Of a stretch of DNA of 64,000 nt, positions 9,796 to 18,530 are shown piece after piece. Within the stretch, counting starts at the first letter, position 1, and each line of letters opens with the position of its first letter. Below the pieces are notes generated by a model. That model did not search any database, was not told the origin of the DNA, and was given only the letters and a program-made list of their open reading frames with translations. The stretch comes from Staphylococcus condimenti. Its GTDB lineage: Bacteria > Bacillota > Bacilli > Staphylococcales > Staphylococcaceae. The position numbers and the translations under genes were made by a program. The DNA is taken from assembly GCF_001618885.1 (NCBI RefSeq), contig NZ_CP015114.1, forward strand, positions 868,001 to 932,000, given 5' to 3'.

Positions 9796-10710
9796 CTACT
9801 TATAATAAAACTTCATATCAAATGTAATCTTTTGTACTGTTTGGTTAATCGTAAAGTAGTTATAACCATGTTCGAAGAAAGGTTGTGACATTCTTGTATA
9901 ATCATCTATTGAAACGCCGTTTCTATAGGTTTGCAGGCCATTGAATTTAATTACATCTCCTGCTTTTAAATTCAACCCTTCAATTGTCATAACTTCTGAA
10001 TGTTCTAGGTTCCAGCTGAACTTTTTCGTATCAGCTCCTAACACAATCGTTATAACTCTATCAAAAGTAAATTGGTTGATACCTTGTGTCCCATGATAAT
10101 ACACGTTTCCTGAATCGGTATTTGTAAATGTATATTGCCTTCTATCGCTATTAACTGGTAAATTAATCCCCATATCAGACGACCATAAATAAGGCGAGTC
10201 TACCTTTTCTAGTTGTAGACTTCGCCCTATACTTTCGTAATATGGTTTTTCAGATGTTTCAAATGTAATCTCGATTTCTCCGCTCGTTTGATTAGTGTCA
10301 TAATCCCCGATATTTGTTAACTTCAATTCTAATTGCATACCACTCGCATAATTCAGCGGAAACTCAAAATCAGGATCTCCAAAAGTCTGGAATGGCACTT
10401 CTACAAGAGAAGGTACTAACTCACGAATATAAAATTTATCCCTGAACAAATCAGCTAATTGATTCCTTAAATGAATAGCATGTGCGATTTTATCAACTTC
10501 ATACTCAACAACTAATGTAGCGATACGTGATGTTTCTATTATCCCGGTATTAAAACGACCATTGAGTCTATCGATAGATTCGTAATTATGTTCGCGCTCA
10601 ATATCACTTACATTATAAGTTTTAACCTTCAATCTGTTAAAAGTGATAGGGTTATCACTTAATTTATAAGTTTTATTACCTCTTACGATTTCAATATCTC
10701 TATAAATCAA
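9796..10710 (-). CDS. Distal tail protein (Dit)
   Basis: 304 aa, start TTG at 10710. It lies between the tape-measure gene and Tal, where Dit is always found in siphoviruses of Gram-positive hosts. It forms the hexameric ring joining the tail tube to the baseplate. The N-terminal region (IVRGNKTYKLSD, TFNRLKVKTY) and the following EREHNYESIDRLNGRFNTG stretch fit the staphylococcal Dit/phage_tail family. The C-terminal part is beta-rich and may be a carbohydrate-binding-like module. Length is typical. Confidence 0.8.
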   Translation of the reverse strand: MIYRDIEIVRGNKTYKLSDNPITFNRLKVKTYNVSDIEREHNYESIDRLNGRFNTGIIETSRIATLVVEYEVDKIAHAIHLRNQLADLFRDKFYIRELVPSLVEVPFQTFGDPDFEFPLNYASGMQLELKLTNIGDYDTNQTSGEIEITFETSEKPYYESIGRSLQLEKVDSPYLWSSDMGINLPVNSDRRQYTFTNTDSGNVYYHGTQGINQFTFDRVITIVLGADTKKFSWNLEHSEVMTIEGLNLKAGDVIKFNGLQTYRNGVSIDDYTRMSQPFFEHGYNYFTINQTVQKITFDMKFYYK

Positions 10711-10728
10711 GTGTTATCACCTCACAAT

Positions 10729-13700
10729 CTATGTGTAATAGTCTTTTGCATCCATATCTTTGATTACAGAACGGATGTATTCTAAATCGCCTTCGTTACG
10801 TACTTCTATATTAACGATTGGTCTGCTGTTTTCTTGGATAGAATGACGTACATCATCAGTAATGAAACCGTCAACTTGCCCTGCAATAGATGCACCAAGT
10901 CCTCCTACATCAAACGAAGGTTCTAAATCTGCATCAAATGCATTCACCATCTGGTTAGACATACTTTTTACAGCATCTACCGCCTTGTAAGCCTGATTAG
11001 CAATACCGATACCTAAACCTTGCGATACAAATTGTCCGATACCTTTAAATACTTTTGATGGCGAATGAATACCTAAAGCACTTTTAGCAGCACTTACAGC
11101 ACGTTCTGCTACTCCTTTAGCTGCATTAACAACCCAGTCAATACCATCTTTAATACCATTTGCCAAACCTTCCATCAAATATCTTCCAACTTCTCCGAAT
11201 TTACCAAAGAAGTTACGAATTGCATTGACTGCATCCTCCATACCTTGACGACAAGCATTTACAACGTCCCAGAACTTTTGTTTTACTGAACTTAAAAAGT
11301 TGCTCATTGTTTGTTTGATGGAATCAACCCATTGTTGACCTTTTGATACAACTGCATTCCATGCTTCAGACATTTTCTGTCTGACCGCCTCAACTGTTCT
11401 ACTAAACCAACTAGAAACAGAGTTCCAGATTTTAGTTACAAAACCAGTAATTGCTGACCATATTTGACCCCAACTTGTGATGTTGGTTCCTAAAATGTTA
11501 TTTAGTGTGTTGAAAATAAATGTCGAAATTTGGTCCCATATAGATGTTAATGTACTCCAAATAGTATTCATTACATTTGAAATTGTAGTTTGTAATGTAA
11601 TCCATGCACCAGAAAAATCACCAGTCAACAGTTGAATTAAAATTGTGAATAAACCAACTATTATTTGAACTACTACTGAAATTATGCCGCCTATTGCAGT
11701 AAAGATAATCGATACTGCATTCCATAGTGATTGGAACGCAAAAATCACACCCATAATTGCTGCGTATACAATTCCACCTAATACTTGCATAATAAAGTTA
11801 CCTACTAACTGCAACAATGGAATAATAGGTTGTAATGTTTGCTGGATATTTTGCCACAACTGCATAAACCAGTCTATGATTCCCTGTATAGCATTACCTA
11901 TTGCTTCTTTGATTCCATTCCAAGCACCGATAATCATATTTCTAAAGCCTTCGTTCGTTTTCCAAAGCCATACTATAATTCCAATCAACGCAACGATCAC
12001 ACCAATAATAATACCGATAGGACCCGTTAATGCGCTGAATACAGTGCCAAGAATTGGTAATAGCCTTGTGAGGTTACCTATTGGGCTGAGTAATAAACTA
12101 AAAGCACCTTTTACAATATTTAGGATTCCTTTTAGTAAACTACTTGTTTTCATGAATTTCACAATATGTCCGAGAGCTTGTAACAAAGTCACTCCAAACA
12201 CATTAGTTAAAACTGAACTAATGAACATAATAGGAGCAAGCAATGCCCAAAAAGCACCTGCAAGAATGGTTAATATACCGAAGAATCTAGCTACATTTGG
12301 ATGATTTTCAAGTAATGAAGCAGTGAAACTAGCGACTGCACCAATTAATTTAAGCAACGCGCTAGCAATAGGTGCCATAGCAGTACCAAAGGCTACTAAT
12401 ATACGTACAATATCACCGATTAACTTCATGATGACTGGTCCATTCTCTTGTACATATTGCACAAACTTTTTAAAGCCCTCTGATTTACCAACGGTTTCAG
12501 ACCATTCACGGAACTTTGCAGTCATTTGTTCTAACCATTTGAATATGTTTGTGGAGTTTTGACCAAATGCTTTGAGTAAGTTATTAATACCAGCAAAAGT
12601 ATTTTTAAAGATATTACCGATAATAGGTAAATTAGTCTTTGTATATTCCATAAATTGCTTGATTGCATTTTGACCTTTAGCACTGTTAACCCATTTATTA
12701 AAGTCTTCGCCTAATCTTTGCAGCCATTGAGAAGACCATTTGAATAAAGGCATTAATTGAGTGAACATACTAATGAGGCCGGAACCGAATTGACCACTAG
12801 CCTTTACTAGATCAGCAAAAATAGATACGCCTGTTGTACCCATTTCATTAAAGAATTTTTTTGCAACCTTACTAGACTTAGCCCATTCGAGCATGTCTTG
12901 ACTAGCCTTTTCCATTACATTCGATACACCACTTAAAAACGGCGTTAAGCCTTTAAGAGATACTTTAATAGCATTTAATCCATTTGCCATTGCATTAAAT
13001 ATCTGAGCTTGGTTTTGCTTTATGATGTCAGACCATGTGTCCTTCACGCCATCTAATGCACGTTGATACGCCTGTGTTTCTTTAGTCACTTGTAGTGTAC
13101 CGTCGTTTAACATCTTAATAGCACTAATAGCCATTGCACCAAATCCGACAAAACCACCTGCTGCAATACCTACAGCACCAGCTAAAGCAATCGCACCACC
13201 AGTTACTACTTTCAACGCATTACCAACGGCCATAATGACTGGTACAAGACCCGCGATAATTGGAATCAATGCTTGGAATGAAGCAACGATTACACCTTTG
13301 ATTTGTTGGCCGAACACAGTACCGAATGAACGGATGCGTCCTGCTAAGTGGTCCATTTTATCACTGAAATCACCTAAAGCACGACCACCGTCATGCCAAG
13401 TTCTAATCATTTTAGCTTTTAAAACATCAAATTTATTAACATCTGTATCAATCTTGATCGTATGTTTTCTAATAGTCCTTAATAATGCTTTAGTAGTTAA
13501 AATAGCACGTTTAACAGGTGATGCATCCGCGTCAATTTCTACTTTATGCTCACGCCATTTCTGTGCCATTGCTTTTGCTCTTGTTAATGCACGTTGAAAC
13601 TTTGTTGTATTAGCTTTGATTTCTGTTTCTATCTCATTAGGTACAGAAGTCTTAGCTAGACGTTGCGCTTTACGTACACCACGTTCAAAGTCTTTAATAA

Positions 13701-13734
13701 TCGCATTAATACGAGCGAAAAAGTTCTTTTCCAT
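10729..13734 (-). CDS. Tail tape measure protein
   Basis: 1001 aa, the largest gene of the prophage, with ATG at 13734. The N-terminal about 130 residues are charged and helical (repeated Arg, Ala, Lys). Hydrophobic clusters at about 150-205 and 440-590 resemble the membrane-active segments of tape measure proteins. A central amphipathic, Trp-rich repeat region and the C-terminal AKSALGIHSPSKVFKGIGQF motif are hallmarks of TP901-type tape measures. It sets tail length and is ejected at infection. Located after the two-frame tail chaperone genes, as expected. Confidence 0.92.
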   Translation of the reverse strand: MEKNFFARINAIIKDFERGVRKAQRLAKTSVPNEIETEIKANTTKFQRALTRAKAMAQKWREHKVEIDADASPVKRAILTTKALLRTIRKHTIKIDTDVNKFDVLKAKMIRTWHDGGRALGDFSDKMDHLAGRIRSFGTVFGQQIKGVIVASFQALIPIIAGLVPVIMAVGNALKVVTGGAIALAGAVGIAAGGFVGFGAMAISAIKMLNDGTLQVTKETQAYQRALDGVKDTWSDIIKQNQAQIFNAMANGLNAIKVSLKGLTPFLSGVSNVMEKASQDMLEWAKSSKVAKKFFNEMGTTGVSIFADLVKASGQFGSGLISMFTQLMPLFKWSSQWLQRLGEDFNKWVNSAKGQNAIKQFMEYTKTNLPIIGNIFKNTFAGINNLLKAFGQNSTNIFKWLEQMTAKFREWSETVGKSEGFKKFVQYVQENGPVIMKLIGDIVRILVAFGTAMAPIASALLKLIGAVASFTASLLENHPNVARFFGILTILAGAFWALLAPIMFISSVLTNVFGVTLLQALGHIVKFMKTSSLLKGILNIVKGAFSLLLSPIGNLTRLLPILGTVFSALTGPIGIIIGVIVALIGIIVWLWKTNEGFRNMIIGAWNGIKEAIGNAIQGIIDWFMQLWQNIQQTLQPIIPLLQLVGNFIMQVLGGIVYAAIMGVIFAFQSLWNAVSIIFTAIGGIISVVVQIIVGLFTILIQLLTGDFSGAWITLQTTISNVMNTIWSTLTSIWDQISTFIFNTLNNILGTNITSWGQIWSAITGFVTKIWNSVSSWFSRTVEAVRQKMSEAWNAVVSKGQQWVDSIKQTMSNFLSSVKQKFWDVVNACRQGMEDAVNAIRNFFGKFGEVGRYLMEGLANGIKDGIDWVVNAAKGVAERAVSAAKSALGIHSPSKVFKGIGQFVSQGLGIGIANQAYKAVDAVKSMSNQMVNAFDADLEPSFDVGGLGASIAGQVDGFITDDVRHSIQENSRPIVNIEVRNEGDLEYIRSVIKDMDAKDYYT

Positions 13735-13744
13735 TCATTGCACC

Positions 13745-14020
13745 TCACTTTTTACCAAACATTGCTTCTGCTTCTTCGATTTGTCGTTGTCTTAATTGCT
13801 TACGTTGTTCAATTTGAGCTTGTTTGTCATTTCTAATTTGCACTTCATCTTTAGATAAGTTTTCACGCGCTTTTTGAATTTGTTTCATCATAGGTTTTAC
13901 ACCTTTTTTACTTTGTGCCATTGCGTTTGCAGTAGCTAGGTGCAAGTTAAATTCCAACATGTCTAATTCACGTTCACGCGCTCCTTTGACCCAATCTTGC
14001 CATTCTTTAGGAGTCATCAT
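13745..14020 (-). CDS. Tail assembly chaperone, T part of a gpG/gpGT-type pair
   Basis: 91 aa counted from ATG 14020, highly charged (MMTPKEWQDWVKGARERELD, many Lys, Gln and Glu). The same frame is open upstream of this ATG, through the stop of the 165-aa gene at 14086 and well into it, in the -1 frame relative to that gene. This is the arrangement that makes a gpGT fusion by -1 ribosomal slippage. A plausible but non-canonical slip site is GGGCAAAG at 14104-14097. Whether the ATG is used independently is unknown. Confidence 0.65.
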   Translation of the reverse strand: MMTPKEWQDWVKGARERELDMLEFNLHLATANAMAQSKKGVKPMMKQIQKARENLSKDEVQIRNDKQAQIEQRKQLRQRQIEEAEAMFGKK

Positions 14021-14085
14021 AAATAATTCTTCACTTTTGATATATCCAAGATATTGTGCGGTTTTTGAACGTATCTCGCTATAGT

Positions 14086-14583
14086 TTAATAAGGTTCTTT
14101 GCCCGTTAAGGTTCTGTAAGTTTCTTTCATGAACGGAAGTGCGTTCTTGGCTTCTTCTTTGTCTTCTTCCTTCACTAACTTCGGTGCTTGATTGAATTGG
14201 AACCAGAACATCTTGAACTCTTCCTTGAAAAAACCTGATTCACCTAATTCTTGTACCGCACCTTGTAACAAGCCAAGCGTTGTACCTTCTTTATCAATTA
14301 CATCTTGGATAACATCTTGAATTTCTTGAATTGAAGGACGATTTTTGACATGAGCTAATGCACAGTCCCAAAAATGTACGATAGAAATTGTTTTGCGATT
14401 TAAGATACCTTGTAAAATCTCATGATAACCGCTTGTTTCGTTACCGTTTTCATCTTTTTTAGCGTACTTTTGTGCATGAATATCGAAGAAAAATGTACAC
14501 TTTGCTTTTAATTTAGCATCTTTAAACTCTAATTCAGTAATAGGTTCAAATTTCTCTGCTTGGAATACGTTTTTTTCAGTCAT
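14086..14583 (-). CDS. Tail assembly chaperone (gpG-like)
   Basis: 165 aa, ATG at 14583. Acidic/basic protein of the right size and place, between major tail protein and tape measure, for the chaperone that coats the tape measure during tail assembly. The start (MTEKNVFQAEKFEPITELEF) resembles staphylococcal phage tail chaperones. An open -1 frame continues past its stop into the gene at 13745-14020. Function is inferred from position and length. Confidence 0.7.
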   Translation of the reverse strand: MTEKNVFQAEKFEPITELEFKDAKLKAKCTFFFDIHAQKYAKKDENGNETSGYHEILQGILNRKTISIVHFWDCALAHVKNRPSIQEIQDVIQDVIDKEGTTLGLLQGAVQELGESGFFKEEFKMFWFQFNQAPKLVKEEDKEEAKNALPFMKETYRTLTGKEPY

Positions 14584-14610
14584 TTAATTACCTCACTTAG
14601 TTATTTATAT

Positions 14611-14636
14611 AAAAATAAGGGTGCGTAATGCACCCT
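14611..14636 (-). terminator. Terminator/attenuator after major tail protein gene
   Basis: On the minus strand AGGGTGC, a 5-nt loop and GCACCCT (14618-14636) are followed by an A/T tract with five consecutive T. It sits 4 bases after the major tail protein stop and probably lowers transcription of downstream tail-tip genes relative to the abundant tube protein. Confidence 0.75.
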
Positions 14637-14640
14637 GAAA

Positions 14641-15204
14641 TTACATACTTTCTGAATCTGATGAAACAGCACTGCTTGCAGTAAATGTTTTACTTGTTGA
14701 TTCTCTTTCTTCAAGATCACCAGTGTATTCACCAGGTTTCTCGAATTCAACAGTAGTACCTGCAACAGAAGCATCTAACCATGATTGTGGAAGCTCGCTA
14801 AACACACCGTCAGCAGTATTGAATTTAACTTTTACAGTCACTTCAATTGTATCTTCTTCATCGTCAAATGAATTTCCATATTCTTCTACTACCGCATAGC
14901 CAAATACCGCGTGGTAACCGTCTGTGCGTTTCTTTTTCTCAATCAACCACACTTTTACTTGTTTTCGGTCTTTAATTGCTTGTTTGAATTGGTCTTGTCC
15001 TTTATCCCCTGGAATACGACCAAACGTTAAATTAAGTTCTTCTGCGACTGATTGATATGAGTAGTCAGTTTTACCTGCTACAATCTTTTCTGATAGCTCA
15101 GCTGAAATTTTAGTTTCGCCTTCTTGTAAGTCCGATACTAATAACCCCATTACACCTAATGTGTTATTAGTCGGCTCTACAACAGCGATATAGCCTGTAC
15201 TCAT
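14641..15204 (-). CDS. Major tail (tube) protein, TP901-1 family
   Basis: 187 aa, ATG at 15204. The sequence (GYIAVVEPTNNTLGVMGLLV, then SELSEKIVAGKTDYSY-type segment and IPGDKGQDQFKQAIKDRK) fits the TP901-1-type major tail protein. The Ser/Thr-rich C-terminal tail (TSKTFTASSAVSSDSESM) may be surface-exposed. It precedes an intrinsic terminator and the tail chaperone genes. It polymerises into the tail tube. Confidence 0.87.
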   Translation of the reverse strand: MSTGYIAVVEPTNNTLGVMGLLVSDLQEGETKISAELSEKIVAGKTDYSYQSVAEELNLTFGRIPGDKGQDQFKQAIKDRKQVKVWLIEKKKRTDGYHAVFGYAVVEEYGNSFDDEEDTIEVTVKVKFNTADGVFSELPQSWLDASVAGTTVEFEKPGEYTGDLEERESTSKTFTASSAVSSDSESM

Positions 15205-15207
15205 GTG

Positions 15208-15630
15208 CTACACCCTTTCTTGTAATGTTTTATGGCGTACCTTGTATAGCAATCTCAGCACACCGTGTTTTGTGTATTGATCAATATCTGTAAATACTTG
15301 TGAATTATCTTTTTTAATCCACTCTAGTTCGTAATCTCTGAAATTGATGTTCATTCTGCAAGCGTGATTGAGATACTTCAGTAACTCTCGTGCTTCAGCA
15401 CCGTTTTCATATTGACTATATACATGAAATGTAATAGCAATAATTTCACGCATGCCAGGCGAACGCTCGCTTTCAGTAACGTTAGATTCACCCACTACGA
15501 TATATGGGTAAACTACGTCTTTTTGAACACAATCAAAAACCCTACCGCCGACTAATTTGTCAGTGATAGGGTTCTCGATTAAATTATTCATTATTTTGTT
15601 ATATAGTAACGGTTCAGCAGTTACCCACAT
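15208..15630 (-). CDS. Tail completion protein (DUF3168/gp17-like)
   Basis: 140 aa from ATG 15630, chosen because TTAGGAG lies 7 bases upstream; a longer frame to 15678 would overlap the previous gene. The start MWVTAEPLLYNKIMNNLIEN and the FHVYSQYENGAEARELL segment are typical of the DUF3168 tail-completion proteins that cap the top of the tail tube in SPP1-like phages. It is in the expected place, before the major tail protein. Confidence 0.75.
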   Translation of the reverse strand: MWVTAEPLLYNKIMNNLIENPITDKLVGGRVFDCVQKDVVYPYIVVGESNVTESERSPGMREIIAITFHVYSQYENGAEARELLKYLNHACRMNINFRDYELEWIKKDNSQVFTDIDQYTKHGVLRLLYKVRHKTLQERV

Positions 15631-15640
15631 ACCAACACTC

Positions 15641-16054
15641 CTAACTAAAGTATCTGTTAAACACTTTTCTACCTTCATCTATGGCAGGGTTCCAGAATGG
15701 TTGAGCTTGTTGTCCGTAGGTAGTGTGCCATTCACCATCATCACCTTTGTAAGTCCAAGGTATCTTATGTGCACGACTACCACCAGGGCCCTCGGAATGT
15801 ACCCCTGTACCGTACTCCACAAAAACTGCATACCCTGCCCCAACACTTATAACACTAGAAAATCCATCGTCATTTATCTTAAAGTCTATACTTTCTTTTA
15901 AGAAACCTAAGTCAACAGGTGCTAATGCTACCGCTGTATTATAAATGGCTAATGTAGTCTTTAATATCCCTTTTTCAACCCATTTTTCCATTTCATCACG
16001 ATAATCTTCCAACTCTGCGACTAAGTCCCAATTACCATATTTAACTTTGGCCAT
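15641..16054 (-). CDS. HK97 gp10-family head-tail protein
   Basis: 137 aa, ATG at 16054. The motif APVDLGFLKESI followed by AGYAVFVEYGTG and the C-terminal QPFWNPAIDE are diagnostic of the HK97-gp10 family, a head-tail joining component. It overlaps the 3' end of the head-closure gene by 14 bases. Length is normal for the family. Confidence 0.87.
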   Translation of the reverse strand: MAKVKYGNWDLVAELEDYRDEMEKWVEKGILKTTLAIYNTAVALAPVDLGFLKESIDFKINDDGFSSVISVGAGYAVFVEYGTGVHSEGPGGSRAHKIPWTYKGDDGEWHTTYGQQAQPFWNPAIDEGRKVFNRYFS

Positions 16055-16376
16055 TAGGCACCTCCTGTAACCTTGTTAAGTTGACCTCATGCATTCCGCC
16101 TTGGTCAACAGGATAACCTACTACTTGATAGATTCTGCCCTCGTATTTAAATACATCATCTTTATTTATTGGCAATTCATATCTTGTATACAGGTTACGG
16201 TCGAAAGTTTTATTCATCTGATGAAATTTAAGTGTTTCGGATGTTGTAGGTGTATCCATAAACCCCTGCATTTGCCTTTCAGGGACAAAATCTTTTCTTT
16301 GGTTAGGATATTTACCTACTAATTGCATCTTACCTACTTCAATGGTATGAGGATATTCATCGAATGGATCATACAT
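16041..16376 (-). CDS. Head closure / head-tail adaptor protein
   Basis: 111 aa, ATG at 16376. The pattern (PHTIEVGKMQLVGKYPNQ, then DTPTTSETLKFHQ and YEGRIYQVVGYPVDQGGMHE) fits staphylococcal head-closure (Hc1-type) proteins that seal the connector after packaging. It lies in the connector - head closure - gp10 - tail completion block. Confidence 0.7.
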   Translation of the reverse strand: MYDPFDEYPHTIEVGKMQLVGKYPNQRKDFVPERQMQGFMDTPTTSETLKFHQMNKTFDRNLYTRYELPINKDDVFKYEGRIYQVVGYPVDQGGMHEVNLTRLQEVPNGQS

Positions 16377-16377
16377 G

Positions 16378-16674
16378 TTACCACCTCAATCTACGGAAAG
16401 GTTTCAAGTGTCTGTATGTTGCTTTTGGTAAGTCTGTTACAAAGGTATAAGATACCGTACCCATAGTGCGTGAGGAAACATTGCTGTTTGTACCGTATTT
16501 GATACACTCAGCAATAAACTTCCTTACCCCAAACGGGTAGGGCGCTTCAAATGTCTTATTACAGTATTCTTCTGCAATACCTTTATAAAACTTAATTAAA
16601 TCGCCTAAGACATCATCATTTGAAGTATCTTCAATCGGCATAAGATTAAGTTGTTTTACCTCTTTCGGTTCCAT
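16378..16674 (-). CDS. Head-tail connector protein (gp6-like)
   Basis: 98 aa, ATG at 16674. The helical layout with IKFYKGIAEEYCNKTF and VRKFIAECIKYGTN resembles the phage_connect (DNA-packaging gp6/gp15) family, which forms the adaptor ring under the portal. Start and previous stop overlap at the ATG, and the next gene follows after one base, so translation is probably coupled. Confidence 0.72.
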   Translation of the reverse strand: MEPKEVKQLNLMPIEDTSNDDVLGDLIKFYKGIAEEYCNKTFEAPYPFGVRKFIAECIKYGTNSNVSSRTMGTVSYTFVTDLPKATYRHLKPFRRLRW

Positions 16675-16955
16675 TACGCAACACCTTCAATCGCCTCTAT
16701 TAATTCAGCTTTTTTCATAGATGAATATTGTTCAATTTCAAGTTGTTCAGCAATATCTTTCAGTTCTGATACCTTCAATGCATTTAGCATAATAGGCTCT
16801 ATACCCACAACATTGCGACGATTATTAGTAGTTGATAATTCATCAATACGCTTATCTGTTGGATAGTATCCTTCACGCGGATATAAATCGCCTACTTCAT
16901 ATAAATAATTATCATCATCAGCATCTTTAAATCTTGTAATAACTTTGTAGAGCAT
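16674..16955 (-). CDS. Phage protein with Rho-N/SAP-like C-terminal domain
   Basis: 93 aa, ATG at 16955. The C-terminal 40 residues (LKVSELKDIAEQLEIEQYSS followed by MKKAELIEAI) form the helix-extended-helix pattern of a Rho N-terminal/SAP-type domain. The N-terminal half (YEVGDLYPREGYYPTDKRI) is common in small genes following major capsid genes of staphylococcal phages. Possible head-decoration or nucleic-acid-binding role; unproven. Confidence 0.65.
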   Translation of the reverse strand: MLYKVITRFKDADDDNYLYEVGDLYPREGYYPTDKRIDELSTTNNRRNVVGIEPIMLNALKVSELKDIAEQLEIEQYSSMKKAELIEAIEGVA

Positions 16956-16967
16956 TTATATCACTCC

Positions 16968-17792
16968 TTACATTACTTCGTCGCCTGCACCTTTTGTGAT
17001 TTTAACAACTTTAGATTCGTCGTATAAATATGCTACATAGTGCTTATCTGAATATAATGCAGTTGATTTACGTGATGCGTCTCGGTCTTTTTCTAAGAAG
17101 AAGTCGCGTTTTGTAATTAACTTAACTGCACCTTTCTTAGCTAATAGAGCTTCGCCTTTGTTCAATTTGTTAGAACGTACAATCACTGCACCTAACGCTT
17201 CACCAAATGCACCTTTAACAATAATGTTATCGCCTAATTGCGTTGGACGTGTAAAGTTGTCTGATGCAGATGTACGTAAACCGCCCGCATCTAATGGATT
17301 AACAAATAGTACCATTGGTTCTAAATCTTCATCATTGAATTTATCAATAGCTGTTTGTAATCCATCTAATTTAGTGATATCTGCTTCTACTGTTAATGTT
17401 GCACCTTTCAACGCTTCTAATACGTCATTATCTACTTTGTTAGCAATCGCTAAACCATGTTGACGTACTGCTTCACCTTGTGGGTCGCCGAAACCAGATA
17501 ATACTGCTTCATCAGTTAATTCAGTACCTTTACCGATTTTACGTACTTTCGCTTCACGTTTACTAGTTCCGATTTGATCCACTGGAATTTTTTCGCCTTC
17601 TGCAATCACTTGTGCGTCACCGCTGTATGTGAATGCTGGGAAAGTTAAAGTATCTCCTGGTTGTCCTACTAATGTTGAATCAATATCTGCAAACTGTGCG
17701 AAACGTAATTTTTTATCCAATTCCGCTTGCATCATTGGCGCTAATACTTCCGGTACAATTAAATTACTTACTTTTGTTGTTCCTTGAGCCAT
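16968..17792 (-). CDS. Major capsid protein (N4-gp56/HK97-fold family)
   Basis: 274 aa, ATG at 17792. The start (TTKVSNLIVPEVLAPMMQAE), the TLTFPAFTY and GDAQVIAEGEKIPVDQI segments, and the C-terminal FFLEKDRDASRKSTALYSDK stretch match the N4-gp56/phi11-like major capsid family. Preceded by a DUF4355-type scaffold gene and followed by connector genes. There is no obvious N-terminal delta domain, consistent with the separate scaffold. Confidence 0.88.
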   Translation of the reverse strand: MAQGTTKVSNLIVPEVLAPMMQAELDKKLRFAQFADIDSTLVGQPGDTLTFPAFTYSGDAQVIAEGEKIPVDQIGTSKREAKVRKIGKGTELTDEAVLSGFGDPQGEAVRQHGLAIANKVDNDVLEALKGATLTVEADITKLDGLQTAIDKFNDEDLEPMVLFVNPLDAGGLRTSASDNFTRPTQLGDNIIVKGAFGEALGAVIVRSNKLNKGEALLAKKGAVKLITKRDFFLEKDRDASRKSTALYSDKHYVAYLYDESKVVKITKGAGDEVM

Positions 17793-17810
17793 AAAATTAC
17801 CTCTTTCCTA

Positions 17811-18404
17811 TTATTTACTTACAAATTTATCGTATGTGCTTCTGTCATTTACAAACAAGTCCGTGCGTTCTGCTACGCTCATATTGTCGAACTGTTCTTG
17901 TGTTAATCCACCTTGTGGACTTACACCATCGTTAGGTGTACGTCCTGTAGGCTTATTATCCACAAATAAATAAGGTTTAGCTTCACGTAGTTGATTAACT
18001 GCGTCGTCTAAACCTTTCACTGTGTTGTCATCTTGAAGTTCTAACCCTTCTTTGTTTAAAAGTGCTAAAACATCATCTGCGTCGTTAGCATCTTTCGCTA
18101 CTGCTAACTTGATAGCGTTATTAAGTTGTGATTGCTGGTACTTATTCTGCCAATCTGCATTTTGTTGTTTAACTTGTTCGAGTTCTTTTTGAATCTCGCT
18201 TTCGTCTTTCACAGATTTTTCTAATTGAGAAATTTGTTTATCTCGGTTTTCAATCTCTGTCTGCAAGTCCTTGATTTCTTCTGTTTTGTCGTTAAGTCGA
18301 GAACGAGGAACCATACCAAACTTTGATTCGTCTACTGCGTCGATAACTTTATGTGCGTCTACTTCACCGTTTTTAAATTTCTCTAATAATGCTTGTAAGT
18401 CCAT
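17811..18404 (-). CDS. Capsid scaffold protein (DUF4355-like)
   Basis: 197 aa, ATG at 18404. A short N-terminal helix (LQALLEKFKNGEVDAHKVID) is followed by a long coiled coil (about residues 35-110, Glu/Lys/Gln-rich) and a C-terminal segment ending TYDKFVSK. This is the typical make-up of the scaffolding protein preceding the major capsid gene in staphylococcal siphoviruses. It guides procapsid assembly and is then lost. Confidence 0.82.
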   Translation of the reverse strand: MDLQALLEKFKNGEVDAHKVIDAVDESKFGMVPRSRLNDKTEEIKDLQTEIENRDKQISQLEKSVKDESEIQKELEQVKQQNADWQNKYQQSQLNNAIKLAVAKDANDADDVLALLNKEGLELQDDNTVKGLDDAVNQLREAKPYLFVDNKPTGRTPNDGVSPQGGLTQEQFDNMSVAERTDLFVNDRSTYDKFVSK

Positions 18405-18530
18405 ATTTAACTACTCCTTTTTACGTTTTTTACGTGCAACGCCACGAAGAATTTAATAAAAAGAAGCAGTTTTACAACGTACTCAGGTTGAGTAACTGAC
18501 GTATGTTACCAACGAGATAATTGGATCACC
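18405..18530 (-). other. 126-bp non-coding gap between minor head and scaffold genes
   Basis: No credible reading frame in either direction. On the minus strand it contains TACTCA-ACC-TGAGTA (6-bp perfect arms, about 18479-18493) and an ACGTAAAAAACGT repeat just before the scaffold ribosome site. Possibly an RNA structure controlling scaffold/capsid expression; no terminator T-run follows. Confidence 0.4.

Noticed and set aside
11684..12304. 206-aa plus-strand frame rich in Ile and Pro
   Set aside because: Shadow of the tape measure gene; composition is that of reverse-complemented hydrophobic helices and there is no ribosome site.
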